This document shows, in pieces, positions 1 through 8,517 of a DNA stretch of 64,000 nucleotides. Positions within the stretch are counted from its first letter, which is position 1; every line of letters starts with the position of its first letter. Source of the DNA: Bacillus sp. RAR_GA_16 (GTDB taxonomy: Bacteria > Bacillota > Bacilli > Bacillales > Guptibacillaceae); contig NZ_JAIUKZ010000007.1 of the NCBI RefSeq assembly GCF_020165985.1, positions 310,001-374,000 of the forward strand, written 5' to 3'. A program made the position numbers and the translations under genes. The notes beneath the pieces were generated by a model. That model had not been told where the DNA came from and searched no databases. It worked only from the letters and a program-made list of their open reading frames with translations.

Positions 1-1660
1 TATTCGTCCGATCAACAATGTTGTTGATATTACAAATTACGTTCTACTTGAATACGGTCAGCCCCTCCATGCCTTTGATTATAATCGTTTTGGATCGAAG
101 GAAGTCGTTGTTCGTCGTGCGACTGAAGGAGAAAAAATCGTCACACTAGACGATGTGGAGCGCAAACTTTCAAGTGACCATCTTGTTATAACGAATGGGT
201 CAAAACCAGTTGCCGTCGCAGGTGTAATGGGTGGAGCAGATTCGGAAGTACAAGAGGATACGACAACCATCTTACTTGAAGCCGCTTATTTTAATAGCAA
301 GCTTGTTAGAAAAGCGTCCAAAGATCTCGGCCTTCGAAGTGATTCAAGTGCCCGTTTCGAAAAAGGCATCGATCGAAATCGCGTTGTTGGCGCAAGTGAG
401 CGAGCTGCCCAGCTTATTCAAGAAATTGCTGGCGGCACAGTTCTAAAAGGTGTTGCTGAGAAAGGGTCTCGGACAGTTGAAGCTCTTGACGTTAGCATTG
501 AAGTCAATCGAATTAACCAAGTTCTTGGGACGGAAATTACGGAAACAGAAGTTGCCGCTATCTTTGAGCGTTTGCAATTCTCATATCAAAATTTTGGTGG
601 CACGTTTACGGTTCAAGTACCACCACGCCGTCCAGATATTACAATTTCAGAGGACTTAATCGAAGAAGTTGGACGTCTATACGGATATGATAATGTTCCC
701 GCAACGTTACCTGTTACGGAAAGTACACCTGGTCAGCTGTCAGACTATCAAGTGAAACGCCGCCATGTTCGTCGTACGCTTGAAGGTGCAGGTCTATACC
801 AAACGGTAACCTATTCACTGACTTCACCTTCGAAGCGCCTTTTCTTCTCGGATGAGTCAGTAGAAGCTGTGCGACTTGCCATGCCAATGAGTGAAGAAAG
901 AAGTGAACTTAGAACAAGTTTAATTCCGCATTTATTAGAAGTTGCTCAATATAATCGAAACCGTCAGTTAGATAATATTGCTTTCTATGAAACAGCTTCT
1001 GTGTTCTTACCAGGTGAAGAGCTTCCTGTCGAACAAGAACATCTGGCTGGCGTCGTGTCAGGACTATGGCAAGAGCATCTGTGGCAAAAAGAAAAGAAAG
1101 CGGCAGATTTCTTTGTTGTAAAGGGAATTCTTGAAGAACTTGCTGTAGAATTCGGTGTCGAAGATCGTCTCACCTTCGCACGTGCAGAAGAACCTAAGCT
1201 TCATCCGGGTCGCACAGCAGCAGTCTATCTTGATGAAGAGCTTATCGGATATATTGGCCAGCTTCATCCTGAAGTAGAGAAAGAACTTGATTTAAGTGAA
1301 ACATACGTCTTTGAAATCAATCTTGAGAAATTACTTCAAGCGGATGTTGCCCATCTTAAATATAAGAAGCTTCCTCGTTTCCCATCGGTTACAAGAGATG
1401 TTGCGCTCGTTGTGAACGAGTCACTTGAAGCAGGTGAAGTGAAGCGCGTTATTAAAGAAGCGGGCGGAACGAAGCTTGTTGAGATTCAATTGTTTGACGT
1501 CTATCAAGGGGAACATCTTGATGAAGGGAAAAAATCGCTGGCCTTTTCTCTGAGATATTACAATCCTGAACAAACGTTAACAGAAGAAGAAGTAAAGAAA
1601 GCGCATGACCGTGTTCTTAAAGCAGTAGAAGAACAGTTTGGAGCTGCCCTTCGTCAATAG
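1..1660 (+). CDS. pheT: Phenylalanine-tRNA ligase beta subunit, 3' part
   Basis: The gene enters from the left edge already in frame (first full codon at base 2) and encodes the last 552 residues of a protein that is usually about 800 residues, so about 250 N-terminal residues, including the tRNA-binding fold, lie outside. The visible part opens in the B3/B4 region ([11 protein letters not shown], then GQPLHAFD), passes through B5 and the catalytic-like core ([15 protein letters not shown]), and ends in the ferredoxin-like anticodon-binding domain ([15 protein letters not shown]). The beta subunit pairs with PheS to charge tRNA-Phe in the cytosol and carries the editing site. pheS should lie just upstream. 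A strong terminator follows the stop codon. The identification is secure. Confidence 0.97.
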   Translation, partial: IRPINNVVDITNYVLLEYGQPLHAFDYNRFGSKEVVVRRATEGEKIVTLDDVERKLSSDHLVITNGSKPVAVAGVMGGADSEVQEDTTTILLEAAYFNSKLVRKASKDLGLRSDSSARFEKGIDRNRVVGASERAAQLIQEIAGGTVLKGVAEKGSRTVEALDVSIEVNRINQVLGTEITETEVAAIFERLQFSYQNFGGTFTVQVPPRRPDITISEDLIEEVGRLYGYDNVPATLPVTESTPGQLSDYQVKRRHVRRTLEGAGLYQTVTYSLTSPSKRLFFSDESVEAVRLAMPMSEERSELRTSLIPHLLEVAQYNRNRQLDNIAFYETASVFLPGEELPVEQEHLAGVVSGLWQEHLWQKEKKAADFFVVKGILEELAVEFGVEDRLTFARAEEPKLHPGRTAAVYLDEELIGYIGQLHPEVEKELDLSETYVFEINLEKLLQADVAHLKYKKLPRFPSVTRDVALVVNESLEAGEVKRVIKEAGGTKLVEIQLFDVYQGEHLDEGKKSLAFSLRYYNPEQTLTEEEVKKAHDRVLKAVEEQFGAALRQ

Positions 1661-1662
1661 TA

Positions 1663-1695
1663 AAAAAAAGCCTCCCGGATCGGGAGGCTTTTCTA
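1663..1695. terminator. Bidirectional intrinsic terminator between pheT and the nucleoside permease gene
   Basis: A 7-bp GC stem (CCTCCCG / CGGGAGG, loop GAT) is flanked by an A-run on the left and a T-run on the right, so it can end the convergent transcripts from both sides. Confidence 0.9.
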
Positions 1696-1705
1696 GTGGA
1701 TGTTT

Positions 1706-2896
1706 TTACATAAACATACCGACAAATATAGCCGTGATAAAGGAAGCAAGAGTTCCGCCAATGATCGCTTTTAATCCAAGCTTCGATACTTGTGAACGCT
1801 TTGAAGGCTCAAGTGAGCCAAGCCCGATGATTAATTGACCAATGGAGGAGAAGTTGGCAAAGTTACATAGCGCTACTGAAAGAATGGCGACTGTTTTATC
1901 AGAGAGCTGATCCTGAATGGACGTTAAATTTTGAAAGGCAACAAACTCATTAATTGACATTTTTGTGCCGATAATAGAGGCAGCACGAAATGCTTCATCA
2001 ACTGGTATCCCAACAAGGAGTGAAAATGGATAGAAAATATAACCTAATATGGTACTAAGATCTGTTCCTACTACACCTAATACGCCGTTAACTACAGCCA
2101 GAATACTAATAAAAGCGATCAAAAGGCCACCGATGTTCAGGGCAAGCATTACACCACTTACCGTACCTTCCGCAATCGCTTCAAAAACGTTTGCGTGTTC
2201 TGATCTTTTCATTTTCACTTGTTCGTTTGTTTGGGATATTTCGGTTTCAGGCTCCATCACTTTAGAGATAACAAGCGAGACGAAAGGAACACTAAAGACG
2301 GAAATGAGTAAATATTTTAATTCAATTCCCATTAGTGAATAACCAACAAGAATGGCTCCACTTGCAGAGGCAGTGCCCCCTACCATAATGGCAAAAATTT
2401 CAGATCTTGTTAGTAACTTTAAATATGGTTTTACAAGTAATGGTGCTTCTGCTAGGCCTAGAAACGAATTTCCGACAGCGTTGAACGTTTCAACTTTTGT
2501 GGTACCCATTAATTTACCAATTGTCACACCAATGACCTGAACAATTAATGGGATAATGCGCAAATAATAGAGTGCTGATACAAGAGCTGAGATGAAGATG
2601 ATCACGGCGAGAACATTAATCGCAAAAACAAATGTTAAATCTGTTTGCTCATATAATCCTCCAAATACAAATTGAATCCCTTCGTTACTATAATTGATCA
2701 CGTTTTGTACAGCGGCGGAAGCTTTTTCTAGCATAACCTTCCCGGCATTTACTTTTAACACAAATAGAACGAAAAGACCTTCAATGAGAATACCGACCCC
2801 GATCGTTCTCCACTTTACTGATTTTTTCTTGTTACTCATTAACCATGCAATTGCAATGACGCCGATAATAGAGAGTAGTCCTGTTAAAATACTCAT
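1706..2896 (-). CDS. Concentrative nucleoside transporter, NupC/CNT family
   Basis: The 396-residue polytopic membrane protein has the usual length of bacterial CNT permeases, which import nucleosides with protons or sodium. Visible features are an N-terminal hydrophobic helix pair (about 3-48), the conserved core around GLAEAPLLVKPYL with the following GGTASASGAILVGY stretch, and the C-terminal block FANFSSIGQLIIGLG. These match the NupC/YutK and NupG/YxjA type; which of the two is uncertain, so no symbol is given. The start ATG at 2896 has a GGGGG-rich site upstream. The mRNA leader contains a guanine-type riboswitch, and a nucleoside hydrolase gene with its own riboswitch is divergent. Together they suggest purine nucleoside uptake and breakdown. 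Substrate choice cannot be read from the sequence. Confidence 0.9.
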   Translation of the reverse strand: MSILTGLLSIIGVIAIAWLMSNKKKSVKWRTIGVGILIEGLFVLFVLKVNAGKVMLEKASAAVQNVINYSNEGIQFVFGGLYEQTDLTFVFAINVLAVIIFISALVSALYYLRIIPLIVQVIGVTIGKLMGTTKVETFNAVGNSFLGLAEAPLLVKPYLKLLTRSEIFAIMVGGTASASGAILVGYSLMGIELKYLLISVFSVPFVSLVISKVMEPETEISQTNEQVKMKRSEHANVFEAIAEGTVSGVMLALNIGGLLIAFISILAVVNGVLGVVGTDLSTILGYIFYPFSLLVGIPVDEAFRAASIIGTKMSINEFVAFQNLTSIQDQLSDKTVAILSVALCNFANFSSIGQLIIGLGSLEPSKRSQVSKLGLKAIIGGTLASFITAIFVGMFM

Positions 2897-3048
2897 GATG
2901 TCTGATTCCCCCTGAAAAGAATTGTTGCTTCACAAATAAAAAATTGGGTAAATAAAAAACCCGTCCTTTATAGAAAAGTCCGAGTTTACAGGAAGAAGTC
3001 CGGCACGAAAAAACAAAACATACTTGTCTAATCGACGATGCCATACTT

Positions 3049-3120
3049 TCCCTATAGTCCAGCAATTCTCGGTCGCTGGGTAGATACTCTTTGGACCTTA
3101 TTTCCAAAATTATATAGAGA
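3049..3120 (-). promoter_or_regulatory. Guanine-type purine riboswitch aptamer in the nucleoside permease leader
   Basis: Read on the minus strand, bases 3120 to 3049 fold as the purine aptamer. P1 is TCTCTATA with TATAGGGA (one G.U), then J1/2 TAA. P2 is TTTTGGA/TCCAAAG with a 7-nt loop ending GG. J2/3 contains TATCTACC. P3 closes a 7-nt loop starting CC, so the two loops can kiss as in the family. The specificity base before P1's 3' strand (residue 74 in xpt numbering) is C at 3057, the guanine/hypoxanthine type. J2/3 has one extra base and an A at the flipped-out position 48. I could not identify a convincing terminator hairpin between the aptamer and the start codon, so ON or OFF behaviour is not resolved. 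Confidence 0.85.
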
Positions 3121-3293
3121 TAAATGTGAAGTTGTATTCATCAATCTATCAGAAGAATTAATGGGTAGCAAGACCTATTACCGAAGTAACAATGTTTCGA
3201 ATATTCCCATCTCAATTGTAAGCGTTCGACAAAATATTACATGTTGCTTCCTTATTCGCCCTCTGCTAGAGTACAAAGTGATTAACTAACAAA

Positions 3294-3360
3294 ACTCATA
3301 TATGTCGGGGATTGGCCTGCACGTTTCTACCCTGTTACCTGAAATAACAGGACTATGAGT
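3294..3360 (+). promoter_or_regulatory. Guanine-type purine riboswitch aptamer in the nucleoside hydrolase leader
   Basis: P1 is a perfect 7-bp helix (ACTCATA 3294-3300 with TATGAGT 3354-3360). J2/3 carries the invariant TTTCTACC. P3 is a perfect stem (CTGTTA/TAACAG) closing the 7-nt loop CCTGAAA. The P2 loop GGATTGG supplies the GG that kisses CC of the P3 loop. The base at the specificity position is C3353, the guanine/hypoxanthine type. P2 is weak: it needs two single-base bulges to form five pairs (GTCGG against CCTGCAC). No clear terminator lies between 3360 and the start codon at 3435, so a translational or unconventional switch is possible. Confidence 0.82.
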
Positions 3361-3434
3361 AAATGAATTTTTTTAAATGGTTTTCGGTAGAGACGGTAGG
3401 TAAGGGCATGAGAGTGTAGCACAGGAGGATATAA

Positions 3435-4409
3435 ATGGAGAAAACAAAGGTGTACTTTAATCATGATGGCGGTGTAGACGACTTAGCGTCACTCTTTCTG
3501 CTTTTAAACATGAAAGAAATCGAACTTGCCGGGGTTTCCGTCATTCCAGCTGATTGCTATTTAGAACCAGCTGTTTCAGCAAGCAGAAAAATCATTGATC
3601 GCTTTGGAAAAGGGATTGATTTAAATGTAGCTGCTTCAAATTCAAGAGGGATTAATCCGTTTCCTAAAGATTGGCGCATGCATGCCTTTTATGTCGATGC
3701 TTTACCAATTCTAAATGAAGCGAATCAGGTGAATACACCCATGTCGAACAAGCCAGCTCACCTACACTTAATCGATGTTCTGGAGAATAGTTCTGCACCA
3801 ATTACACTTCTTTTTACTGGTCCTTTAACTGACCTAGCTAGAGCGATCGAAACGGCACCAGCGATTGAACAAAAAATTGAAAAGTTAGTATGGATGGGTG
3901 GTACATTTTTAGAGGTTGGAAATGTGGAAGAACCTGAGCATGATGGGACGGCAGAGTGGAATGCATTCTGGGATCCAGAAGCCGTTGCAACTGTTTTCGA
4001 TACGTCAATTCCGATCGAAATGGTGGCACTTGAAAGCACGAACCAGGTGCCTTTAACAAATGATGTTAGAAACATGTGGGCAGCTCAGCGAAAAGAAATT
4101 GGGGTCGATTTTATCGGGCAATGTTATGCTATGTGTCCCCCTCTTGTACATGTTGAAACAAACTCGACTTATTACTTATGGGATGTCCTTACGACTGTTT
4201 CTGTCACCCCGCAATCCTTTATTCATTCAAGAAAAGTAAATTGTCGTGTCGAAAAAACTGGCGTAAGCCAGGGTCGAACAGTTCTTGAGGATAAAGGTCG
4301 TGAAGTGACGGTTGTCGATGATGTTGATCGCGATCTGTTCTTTAACTATTTTACTTCTGTCATGTTATTGGCCGAAGATGGATTAGAAGCACCGCAACTC
4401 TATTTATAA
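3435..4409 (+). CDS. Inosine/uridine-preferring nucleoside hydrolase family protein
   Basis: The 324-residue length is normal for cytosolic nucleoside N-ribohydrolases, which split nucleosides into base and ribose. The N-terminal calcium-binding motif is present as NHDGGVDD (residues 9-16) instead of DTDPGxDD, so the first Asp is Asn while the three Asp expected to act directly remain (11, 15, 16). The middle motif AEWN followed by DPEA matches the family. Near the C-terminus the usual His-Asp pair appears as Trp-Asp (LWDVLT), so the leaving-group histidine of the classical CU-NH enzymes is replaced. Activity is therefore likely, but base preference may differ; the guanine-type riboswitch upstream points to purine nucleosides. 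The start has a good AGGAGG. A terminator follows. Confidence 0.88.
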   Translation: MEKTKVYFNHDGGVDDLASLFLLLNMKEIELAGVSVIPADCYLEPAVSASRKIIDRFGKGIDLNVAASNSRGINPFPKDWRMHAFYVDALPILNEANQVNTPMSNKPAHLHLIDVLENSSAPITLLFTGPLTDLARAIETAPAIEQKIEKLVWMGGTFLEVGNVEEPEHDGTAEWNAFWDPEAVATVFDTSIPIEMVALESTNQVPLTNDVRNMWAAQRKEIGVDFIGQCYAMCPPLVHVETNSTYYLWDVLTTVSVTPQSFIHSRKVNCRVEKTGVSQGRTVLEDKGREVTVVDDVDRDLFFNYFTSVMLLAEDGLEAPQLYL

Positions 4410-4410
4410 G

Positions 4411-4447
4411 AACAAAAAGCTGGCTCAAATTGAGCCAGCTTTTTGTT
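4411..4447. terminator. Bidirectional intrinsic terminator
   Basis: A long stem (AAAAAGCTGGCTCAA pairing with TTGAGCCAGCTTTTT) sits between the convergent nucleoside hydrolase and rnhC genes, with A- and T-runs built into the stem. Confidence 0.9.
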
Positions 4448-4459
4448 GATAGGCATTTT

Positions 4460-5410
4460 TTAGCGACGGGCTTGATCTGCGATCTTCTTCGCTTTTAAAC
4501 TGTTCGCAAAATGCATTTTAGCTATTTTTTCGAGAACGTGGCCCCCATGTTTCTGAATTAATTTTGCTGCTGCTAGATCTACTGCAGGCCCAGCTCCTTT
4601 TGGAAGTTTTACATTGTTTTCTTTTCCTAGCCGGTCAATCTCCATAACAAAAGAGTATCTGGCAATAATGGAAGCTGCTGCAACTGCTAAATGAATTTCT
4701 TCAGCTTTTGTGGCGAAATAGACGTTTTCTTTAATGACCGTAGATTGCCCCTTCAGATAGTTAAAATAAATTTCCGGTTTTGCAAACTGATCAATTAAGA
4801 TCGCATCGTATGCGTCTACTTTACGAGCCACATTTTGAATGGCTTGATTATGTAGAAGAGCCTTCATCTTCCCCTGATTCATTCCTTTTCTTTGCATGCT
4901 GTTGTACTTTTCGTTTGGAAGAATAAGAAGACTGTAGGGGATCGTCTTGATAAGGTTTCGAGCGATTTCAATTATCTCGGGGTCTTTCATTCCCTTCGAA
5001 TCTCTTACACCGAGTTCTTTTAATAAGGGCATTTGCTTCTGATCAACGTAAGCAGCAACCACGGTCATTGGACCGAAGAAATCACCTGTTCCAACTTCGT
5101 CACTACCGATGGCAGATAACGTTGAGATCGTCGGTGGAGGTGCGTATTGATGGTCTCCAACCGTTTTCTTTTTTGTTTCTGCTGGCTTTTTGGGACTTAA
5201 GGTTCCACTCGATTGCCATGGTTTTGCTTCTTGTTCTGCGCCTCCCCCTTGAAACATAACCTTTCCAGATTTATATCCTGTAATAGTACAGTTGGATGTT
5301 TTCGCTACAAAAACGCTCCCTGGCGGTTGTTTATCCCTTAAGTGGCTGTTGTATTTCTTTTTCATTTCATTCATAATGGAAGGTGATACAGTTAAGACAA
5401 CCTGTGACAT
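4460..5410 (-). CDS. rnhC: Ribonuclease HIII
   Basis: This 316-residue enzyme cuts the RNA strand of RNA-DNA hybrids in the cytosol. The N-terminal ~90 residues form the substrate-binding TBP-like domain typical of type III enzymes. A low-complexity linker (about 60-95) is followed by the catalytic core starting at IGSDEVGTGDFFGP, where Asp104 and Glu105 are the metal ligands (the DEVG signature separates HII/HIII from type I). RDSKG at 136-140 and AAASIIARY further on are also family motifs. Length and layout fit HIII and not HII, which lacks the N-terminal domain. It lies downstream of pheT and upstream of zapA as in B. subtilis, but on the opposite strand. Confidence 0.96.
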   Translation of the reverse strand: MSQVVLTVSPSIMNEMKKKYNSHLRDKQPPGSVFVAKTSNCTITGYKSGKVMFQGGGAEQEAKPWQSSGTLSPKKPAETKKKTVGDHQYAPPPTISTLSAIGSDEVGTGDFFGPMTVVAAYVDQKQMPLLKELGVRDSKGMKDPEIIEIARNLIKTIPYSLLILPNEKYNSMQRKGMNQGKMKALLHNQAIQNVARKVDAYDAILIDQFAKPEIYFNYLKGQSTVIKENVYFATKAEEIHLAVAAASIIARYSFVMEIDRLGKENNVKLPKGAGPAVDLAAAKLIQKHGGHVLEKIAKMHFANSLKAKKIADQARR

Positions 5411-5493
5411 AACAAAACTCCTTTTTGAACTATGCTTGCATCCTATTATATCAGAATCTGTTAACGAAGAAGAATGGTTCAGGAGCGCTGTAT

Positions 5494-5522
5494 TTCAAAA
5501 ACACTTATTTTCGTGCTATGAT
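5494..5522 (+). promoter_or_regulatory. Probable sigma-A promoter of zapA-cvpA
   Basis: TTCAAA and TATGAT are separated by 17 nt, about 40 bp before the zapA start. The -35 is imperfect. Confidence 0.4.
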
Positions 5523-5561
5523 ACAAGTTAGGATTCTTTCTCGCGATAGGAGGCTTATGGG

Positions 5562-5822
5562 GTGACAGACAGTCATGGAAAAGTTCGTACAACTGTGGAA
5601 ATCTATGGTGAAAAATATACAATCGTCGGTGATAAAAGTCATCAACATATTCTTGAAGTCTCGAAATTGGTCGATGAGAAGATGAATGAGATTAAAGGAA
5701 TGAATACTTATTTAGATACAAAGCGACTCGCTGTACTTACAGCGGTGAATATTGTGAATGATTATGTCATGATTAAGAAAGAACTTGAAGATTTAAAGAA
5801 AAAACTGAGAGAAGAGGAATAA
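5562..5822 (+). CDS. zapA: Cell division protein ZapA
   Basis: The 86-residue protein binds FtsZ and promotes bundling of its filaments at the division site. The N-terminal region (TTVEIYGEKYTIVGD) is the ZapA globular head, and the C-terminal helix (about 50-86, rich in K, E, L) is the coiled-coil dimerisation arm. I take the GTG at 5562 as the start because an AGGAGG lies about 7 nt upstream and the protein then begins just before the conserved head. It is followed 6 bp later by cvpA, as in B. subtilis (yshA-yshB), so the two are cotranscribed. Confidence 0.93.
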   Translation: MTDSHGKVRTTVEIYGEKYTIVGDKSHQHILEVSKLVDEKMNEIKGMNTYLDTKRLAVLTAVNIVNDYVMIKKELEDLKKKLREEE

Positions 5823-5828
5823 CGATAG

Positions 5829-6371
5829 ATGGTTGATCTCATTCTTTTAATAATACTAGTAGGAGGCTTTCTTGTTGGTCTTCGTAGAGGACTGATCCTA
5901 CAGGTTGTTCATTTAACTGGATTCATTGTTTCGTTTATTGTGGCGTATCTTTACTTTAAAGATCTAGCTCCACATTTGAAATTGTGGATTCCATATCCAT
6001 CCTTTGGTAATGAAGCATTTTCTACCGCCATGGTTTTTGATGCGATTAATTTAGAAGCTACCTATTACAGTGGAATAGCCTTTGCGCTATTGTTTTTTGG
6101 AACTAAAATCATTATGCAGATTATTGGGTCTATGCTTGATTTTCTTGCAGATCTGCCTATTTTAAGGACAGTGAATGGTTGGCTTGGCGGTATATTAGGT
6201 TTTGTAGAAGTATACATTGTTTTATTCTTGTTTCTATTTCTTGCAGCTCTTGTCCCGAATGAATCGGTCCAAACTGCCATTTCAAACTCGTTCCTTGCCG
6301 AAAGTATTGTTAAGCACACCCCAGTGCTAACAGAGCAAATTAAAGATTTATGGAGTACTCATGTCGCATAA
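5829..6371 (+). CDS. CvpA family membrane protein
   Basis: The 180-residue protein has four hydrophobic segments (about 3-20, 25-45, 75-100, 112-140) and the typical N-terminal GFLVGLRRGLILQVV of CvpA/YshB proteins. CvpA was named for colicin V production in E. coli; its role in Firmicutes is not established. It is cotranscribed with zapA (6-bp gap) and followed by a terminator that overlaps its last codons. Confidence 0.88.
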   Translation: MVDLILLIILVGGFLVGLRRGLILQVVHLTGFIVSFIVAYLYFKDLAPHLKLWIPYPSFGNEAFSTAMVFDAINLEATYYSGIAFALLFFGTKIIMQIIGSMLDFLADLPILRTVNGWLGGILGFVEVYIVLFLFLFLAALVPNESVQTAISNSFLAESIVKHTPVLTEQIKDLWSTHVA

Positions 6372-6395
6372 CCCTTCAACTAGAAGGGTTATTTG
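6367..6395 (+). terminator. Intrinsic terminator of zapA-cvpA
   Basis: AACCCTTC and GAAGGGTT form an 8-bp stem with a 5-nt loop, followed by ATTTGTTTG. The left arm begins at the cvpA stop codon. Confidence 0.75.
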
Positions 6396-6414
6396 TTTGT
6401 CAGAACACGAAAGT

Positions 6415-6700
6415 CTCTAGCGCTTGACGGACCTAACCAGGCGCTTTCGCTTTTCGGTGTCTAGCTACAGCGCCTTCCCCCTCGAGGTCATAAGTCAATC
6501 CTAATTGTGGCAAAAAGCGCCACAGTTAGGCTCGTCTTATGCTTGTCGGGGGAAACCAGGCGCTTTCGCTCTTCGCTGTCTAGCTACAGCGCCTAGGTCC
6601 TCGAGTCGCTTCACCTTTCGTTCTGAACACAAAGAACGTGTTCAAATCGAAAGGCTCCAGCGCTTGTCGAACCTAACCAGGCGCTTTCGCTTTTCGGTGT
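6415..6700 (+). repeat. Structured intergenic repeat element with three core copies
   Basis: This 286-bp stretch between cvpA and polX has no credible gene. It contains three copies of a core built around ACCAGGCGCTTTCGCT, at about 6436-6452, 6554-6570 and 6676-6692; the first two continue into GTCTAGCTACAGCGCCT. Each core can form a hairpin by AGCGC/GCGCT pairing. Between copies 1 and 2 lies a 12-bp stem (CCTAATTGTGGC with GCCACAGTTAGG, one T.G pair). Between copies 2 and 3 lies another (CCTTTCG...CGAAAGG enclosing GAACAC/GTGTTC). From memory, near-identical GC-rich elements recur in intergenic regions of several Bacillaceae genomes. No transposase or target duplication is visible, and the function is unknown. 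Confidence 0.75.
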
Positions 6701-6772
6701 AAAATAATTGGATTTGTTTGTGTTTATGGATACGATAGTAGTAATGAACTTTTAATGAAGGGTGAGGACGGG

Positions 6773-8488
6773 ATGAATAAAAAGAATGTGATTCGCTTTC
6801 TTGAAGATATTGCAGTTTATATGGAGCTTAAGGGTGAGAATCCCTTTAAAATCTCTGCTTTTCGTAAAGCTGCCCGTGCGCTTGAGACTGATGATCGGAG
6901 CATGGAGCAGATTGATGATCCAGCAGAGCTTAATGGAATTGGAAAGGGAACGGCAGCTGTTATTAATGAAATTCTAGAAAAAGGTGAATCGGAAACGCTA
7001 GAGGCTCTAAAAAAAGAAGTGCCATCTGGGCTTGTTCCCTTATTAAAATTACCAGGTCTTGGTGGAAAAAAACTTGCTAAGTTATACAAAGAGCTTGGTG
7101 TAGTAGATATGGGTACATTAAAGAAAGCATGTGAGGCTCATCAAATACAAGAATTACCTGGATTTGGAAAGAAAAGTGAAGAGAAGATTTTAGCGGCCAT
7201 TGATGAATCCGGCAAAAGACCTGAACGTCTATCAATCGCTTATATGTTACCACTCGCAGAAAAGATTGAACGACAGTTAACTGAATTTGTTCAAATTGAA
7301 AAGTTTGCCCGGGCTGGAAGCCTACGTAGGGTCAGAGAGACGATTAAAGATCTGGATTTTATCATTGCTACTACAGCAGCTGCAGACGTATCTGAGAAAC
7401 TCCTTAAACTTGATGGTATTTCAAAAGTGATTGTCAAAGGGGATACGAAAATTACGCTTGAACTAGATGATGATTATGGCGTTTCGGTAGATTTTAGACT
7501 TGTAAAACCTGAGGAATTTGCTTCTACACTTCATCATTTCACTGGCTCACAAGCGCATAATGTGAAAATGAGACAAATAGCAAAAAGGAAAGGTGAAAAA
7601 ATCAGTGAGTATGGGGTAGAGTCTGTAGAAACAGGTGAGGTATTAACCTTTGAGACTGAAAAAGATTTCTATAATCACTTTGGACTCTCCTATATTCCCC
7701 CAGAAATTCGTGAAGATCGTGGAGAGATTGAAGAGGGAGAGAATAGCGAATTCAAACTAGTGCAATTAAGTGATATTAAAGGTGATTTGCATATGCACTC
7801 CACATGGAGTGATGGTGCATATACAATTGAAGATATGGCAGAACGAGCACGTGAAAAGGGATATTCTTATATTGCAATCACTGATCATTCACAATATTTA
7901 AAAGTAGCGAACGGACTAACACCTAAGAGGCTAAGAGAGCAACGAGAGGAAATTAACCGATTGAACCAAAGGTGGAGTGATTTTAAAATTTTTGCAGGAG
8001 TGGAAATGGATATCCTTCCGGATGGAACGTTGGATTATGATGATCAAATGCTTTCGGAAATGGATTTTGTTATTGCTTCGATCCATTCATCATTTTCGCA
8101 GGATGAGGATAAGATTATGATGAGACTTGAAAATGCCCTTCGGAGTCATCACGTTGATCTGATCGCCCATCCGTCCGGTAGGTTACTTGGAAGAAGAAAA
8201 GGATACGCTTTGAACCACGAGAAGCTAATAAAACTTGCCAGGGAAACAGATACTGCACTCGAGTTAAATGCTAATCCAAATCGTTTAGATCTTGCAGCTG
8301 AATGGCTACAAAAAGCTCAAGAAAATGATGTTAAAATAATGATTAATACAGATGCCCACCATATGGATATGCTTGAACATATGAAGATTGGCGTAGCTGC
8401 AGGAAGAAGGGGATGGCTACGAAAAGAAAGCGTGTTAAATACTTATAAAGCGAAAGAGTTGGAGGCTTTCTTTCATCGGCATCACTAA
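6773..8488 (+). CDS. polX: DNA polymerase/3'-5' exonuclease PolX
   Basis: The 571-residue protein combines a family X polymerase and a PHP nuclease and acts in DNA repair. The N-terminal half has the 8-kDa-like and helix-hairpin-helix region (KLPGLGGKK and ELPGFGKKS). The nucleotidyl-transfer site follows at GSLRR and DLD (Asp193, Asp195), with a third Asp near 240 (SVDFRL). The PHP domain begins near 337 with DLHMHSTWSDG and continues through TDHS, HPSGR and NTDAH, all metal ligands. An ATG 18 bp upstream at 6755 is in frame, but 6773 has the better ribosome site (GGTGAGG) and gives the family N-terminus NKKNVIRFLEDIAVYMELKG. Next comes mutS2, 29 bp downstream, probably the same operon. Confidence 0.95.
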   Translation: MNKKNVIRFLEDIAVYMELKGENPFKISAFRKAARALETDDRSMEQIDDPAELNGIGKGTAAVINEILEKGESETLEALKKEVPSGLVPLLKLPGLGGKKLAKLYKELGVVDMGTLKKACEAHQIQELPGFGKKSEEKILAAIDESGKRPERLSIAYMLPLAEKIERQLTEFVQIEKFARAGSLRRVRETIKDLDFIIATTAAADVSEKLLKLDGISKVIVKGDTKITLELDDDYGVSVDFRLVKPEEFASTLHHFTGSQAHNVKMRQIAKRKGEKISEYGVESVETGEVLTFETEKDFYNHFGLSYIPPEIREDRGEIEEGENSEFKLVQLSDIKGDLHMHSTWSDGAYTIEDMAERAREKGYSYIAITDHSQYLKVANGLTPKRLREQREEINRLNQRWSDFKIFAGVEMDILPDGTLDYDDQMLSEMDFVIASIHSSFSQDEDKIMMRLENALRSHHVDLIAHPSGRLLGRRKGYALNHEKLIKLARETDTALELNANPNRLDLAAEWLQKAQENDVKIMINTDAHHMDMLEHMKIGVAAGRRGWLRKESVLNTYKAKELEAFFHRHH

Positions 8489-8517
8489 ATAATTCCGTTT
8501 TTTAGGAGGAACGACCA

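Noticed and set aside
3038-3289. ORF of 83 codons upstream of the nucleoside hydrolase, and its minus-strand counterpart 2832-3107
   Set aside because: Both run through the riboswitch region and have no ribosome site or recognisable protein pattern.
6415-6700. CRISPR-like appearance of repeated cores
   Set aside because: Only three copies, unequal spacing, the spacers themselves form hairpins, and there are no cas genes.
6505-6702. 65-codon ORF in the cvpA-polX gap
   Set aside because: It lies entirely within the repeated hairpin element, has no ribosome site, and its composition follows the repeat.
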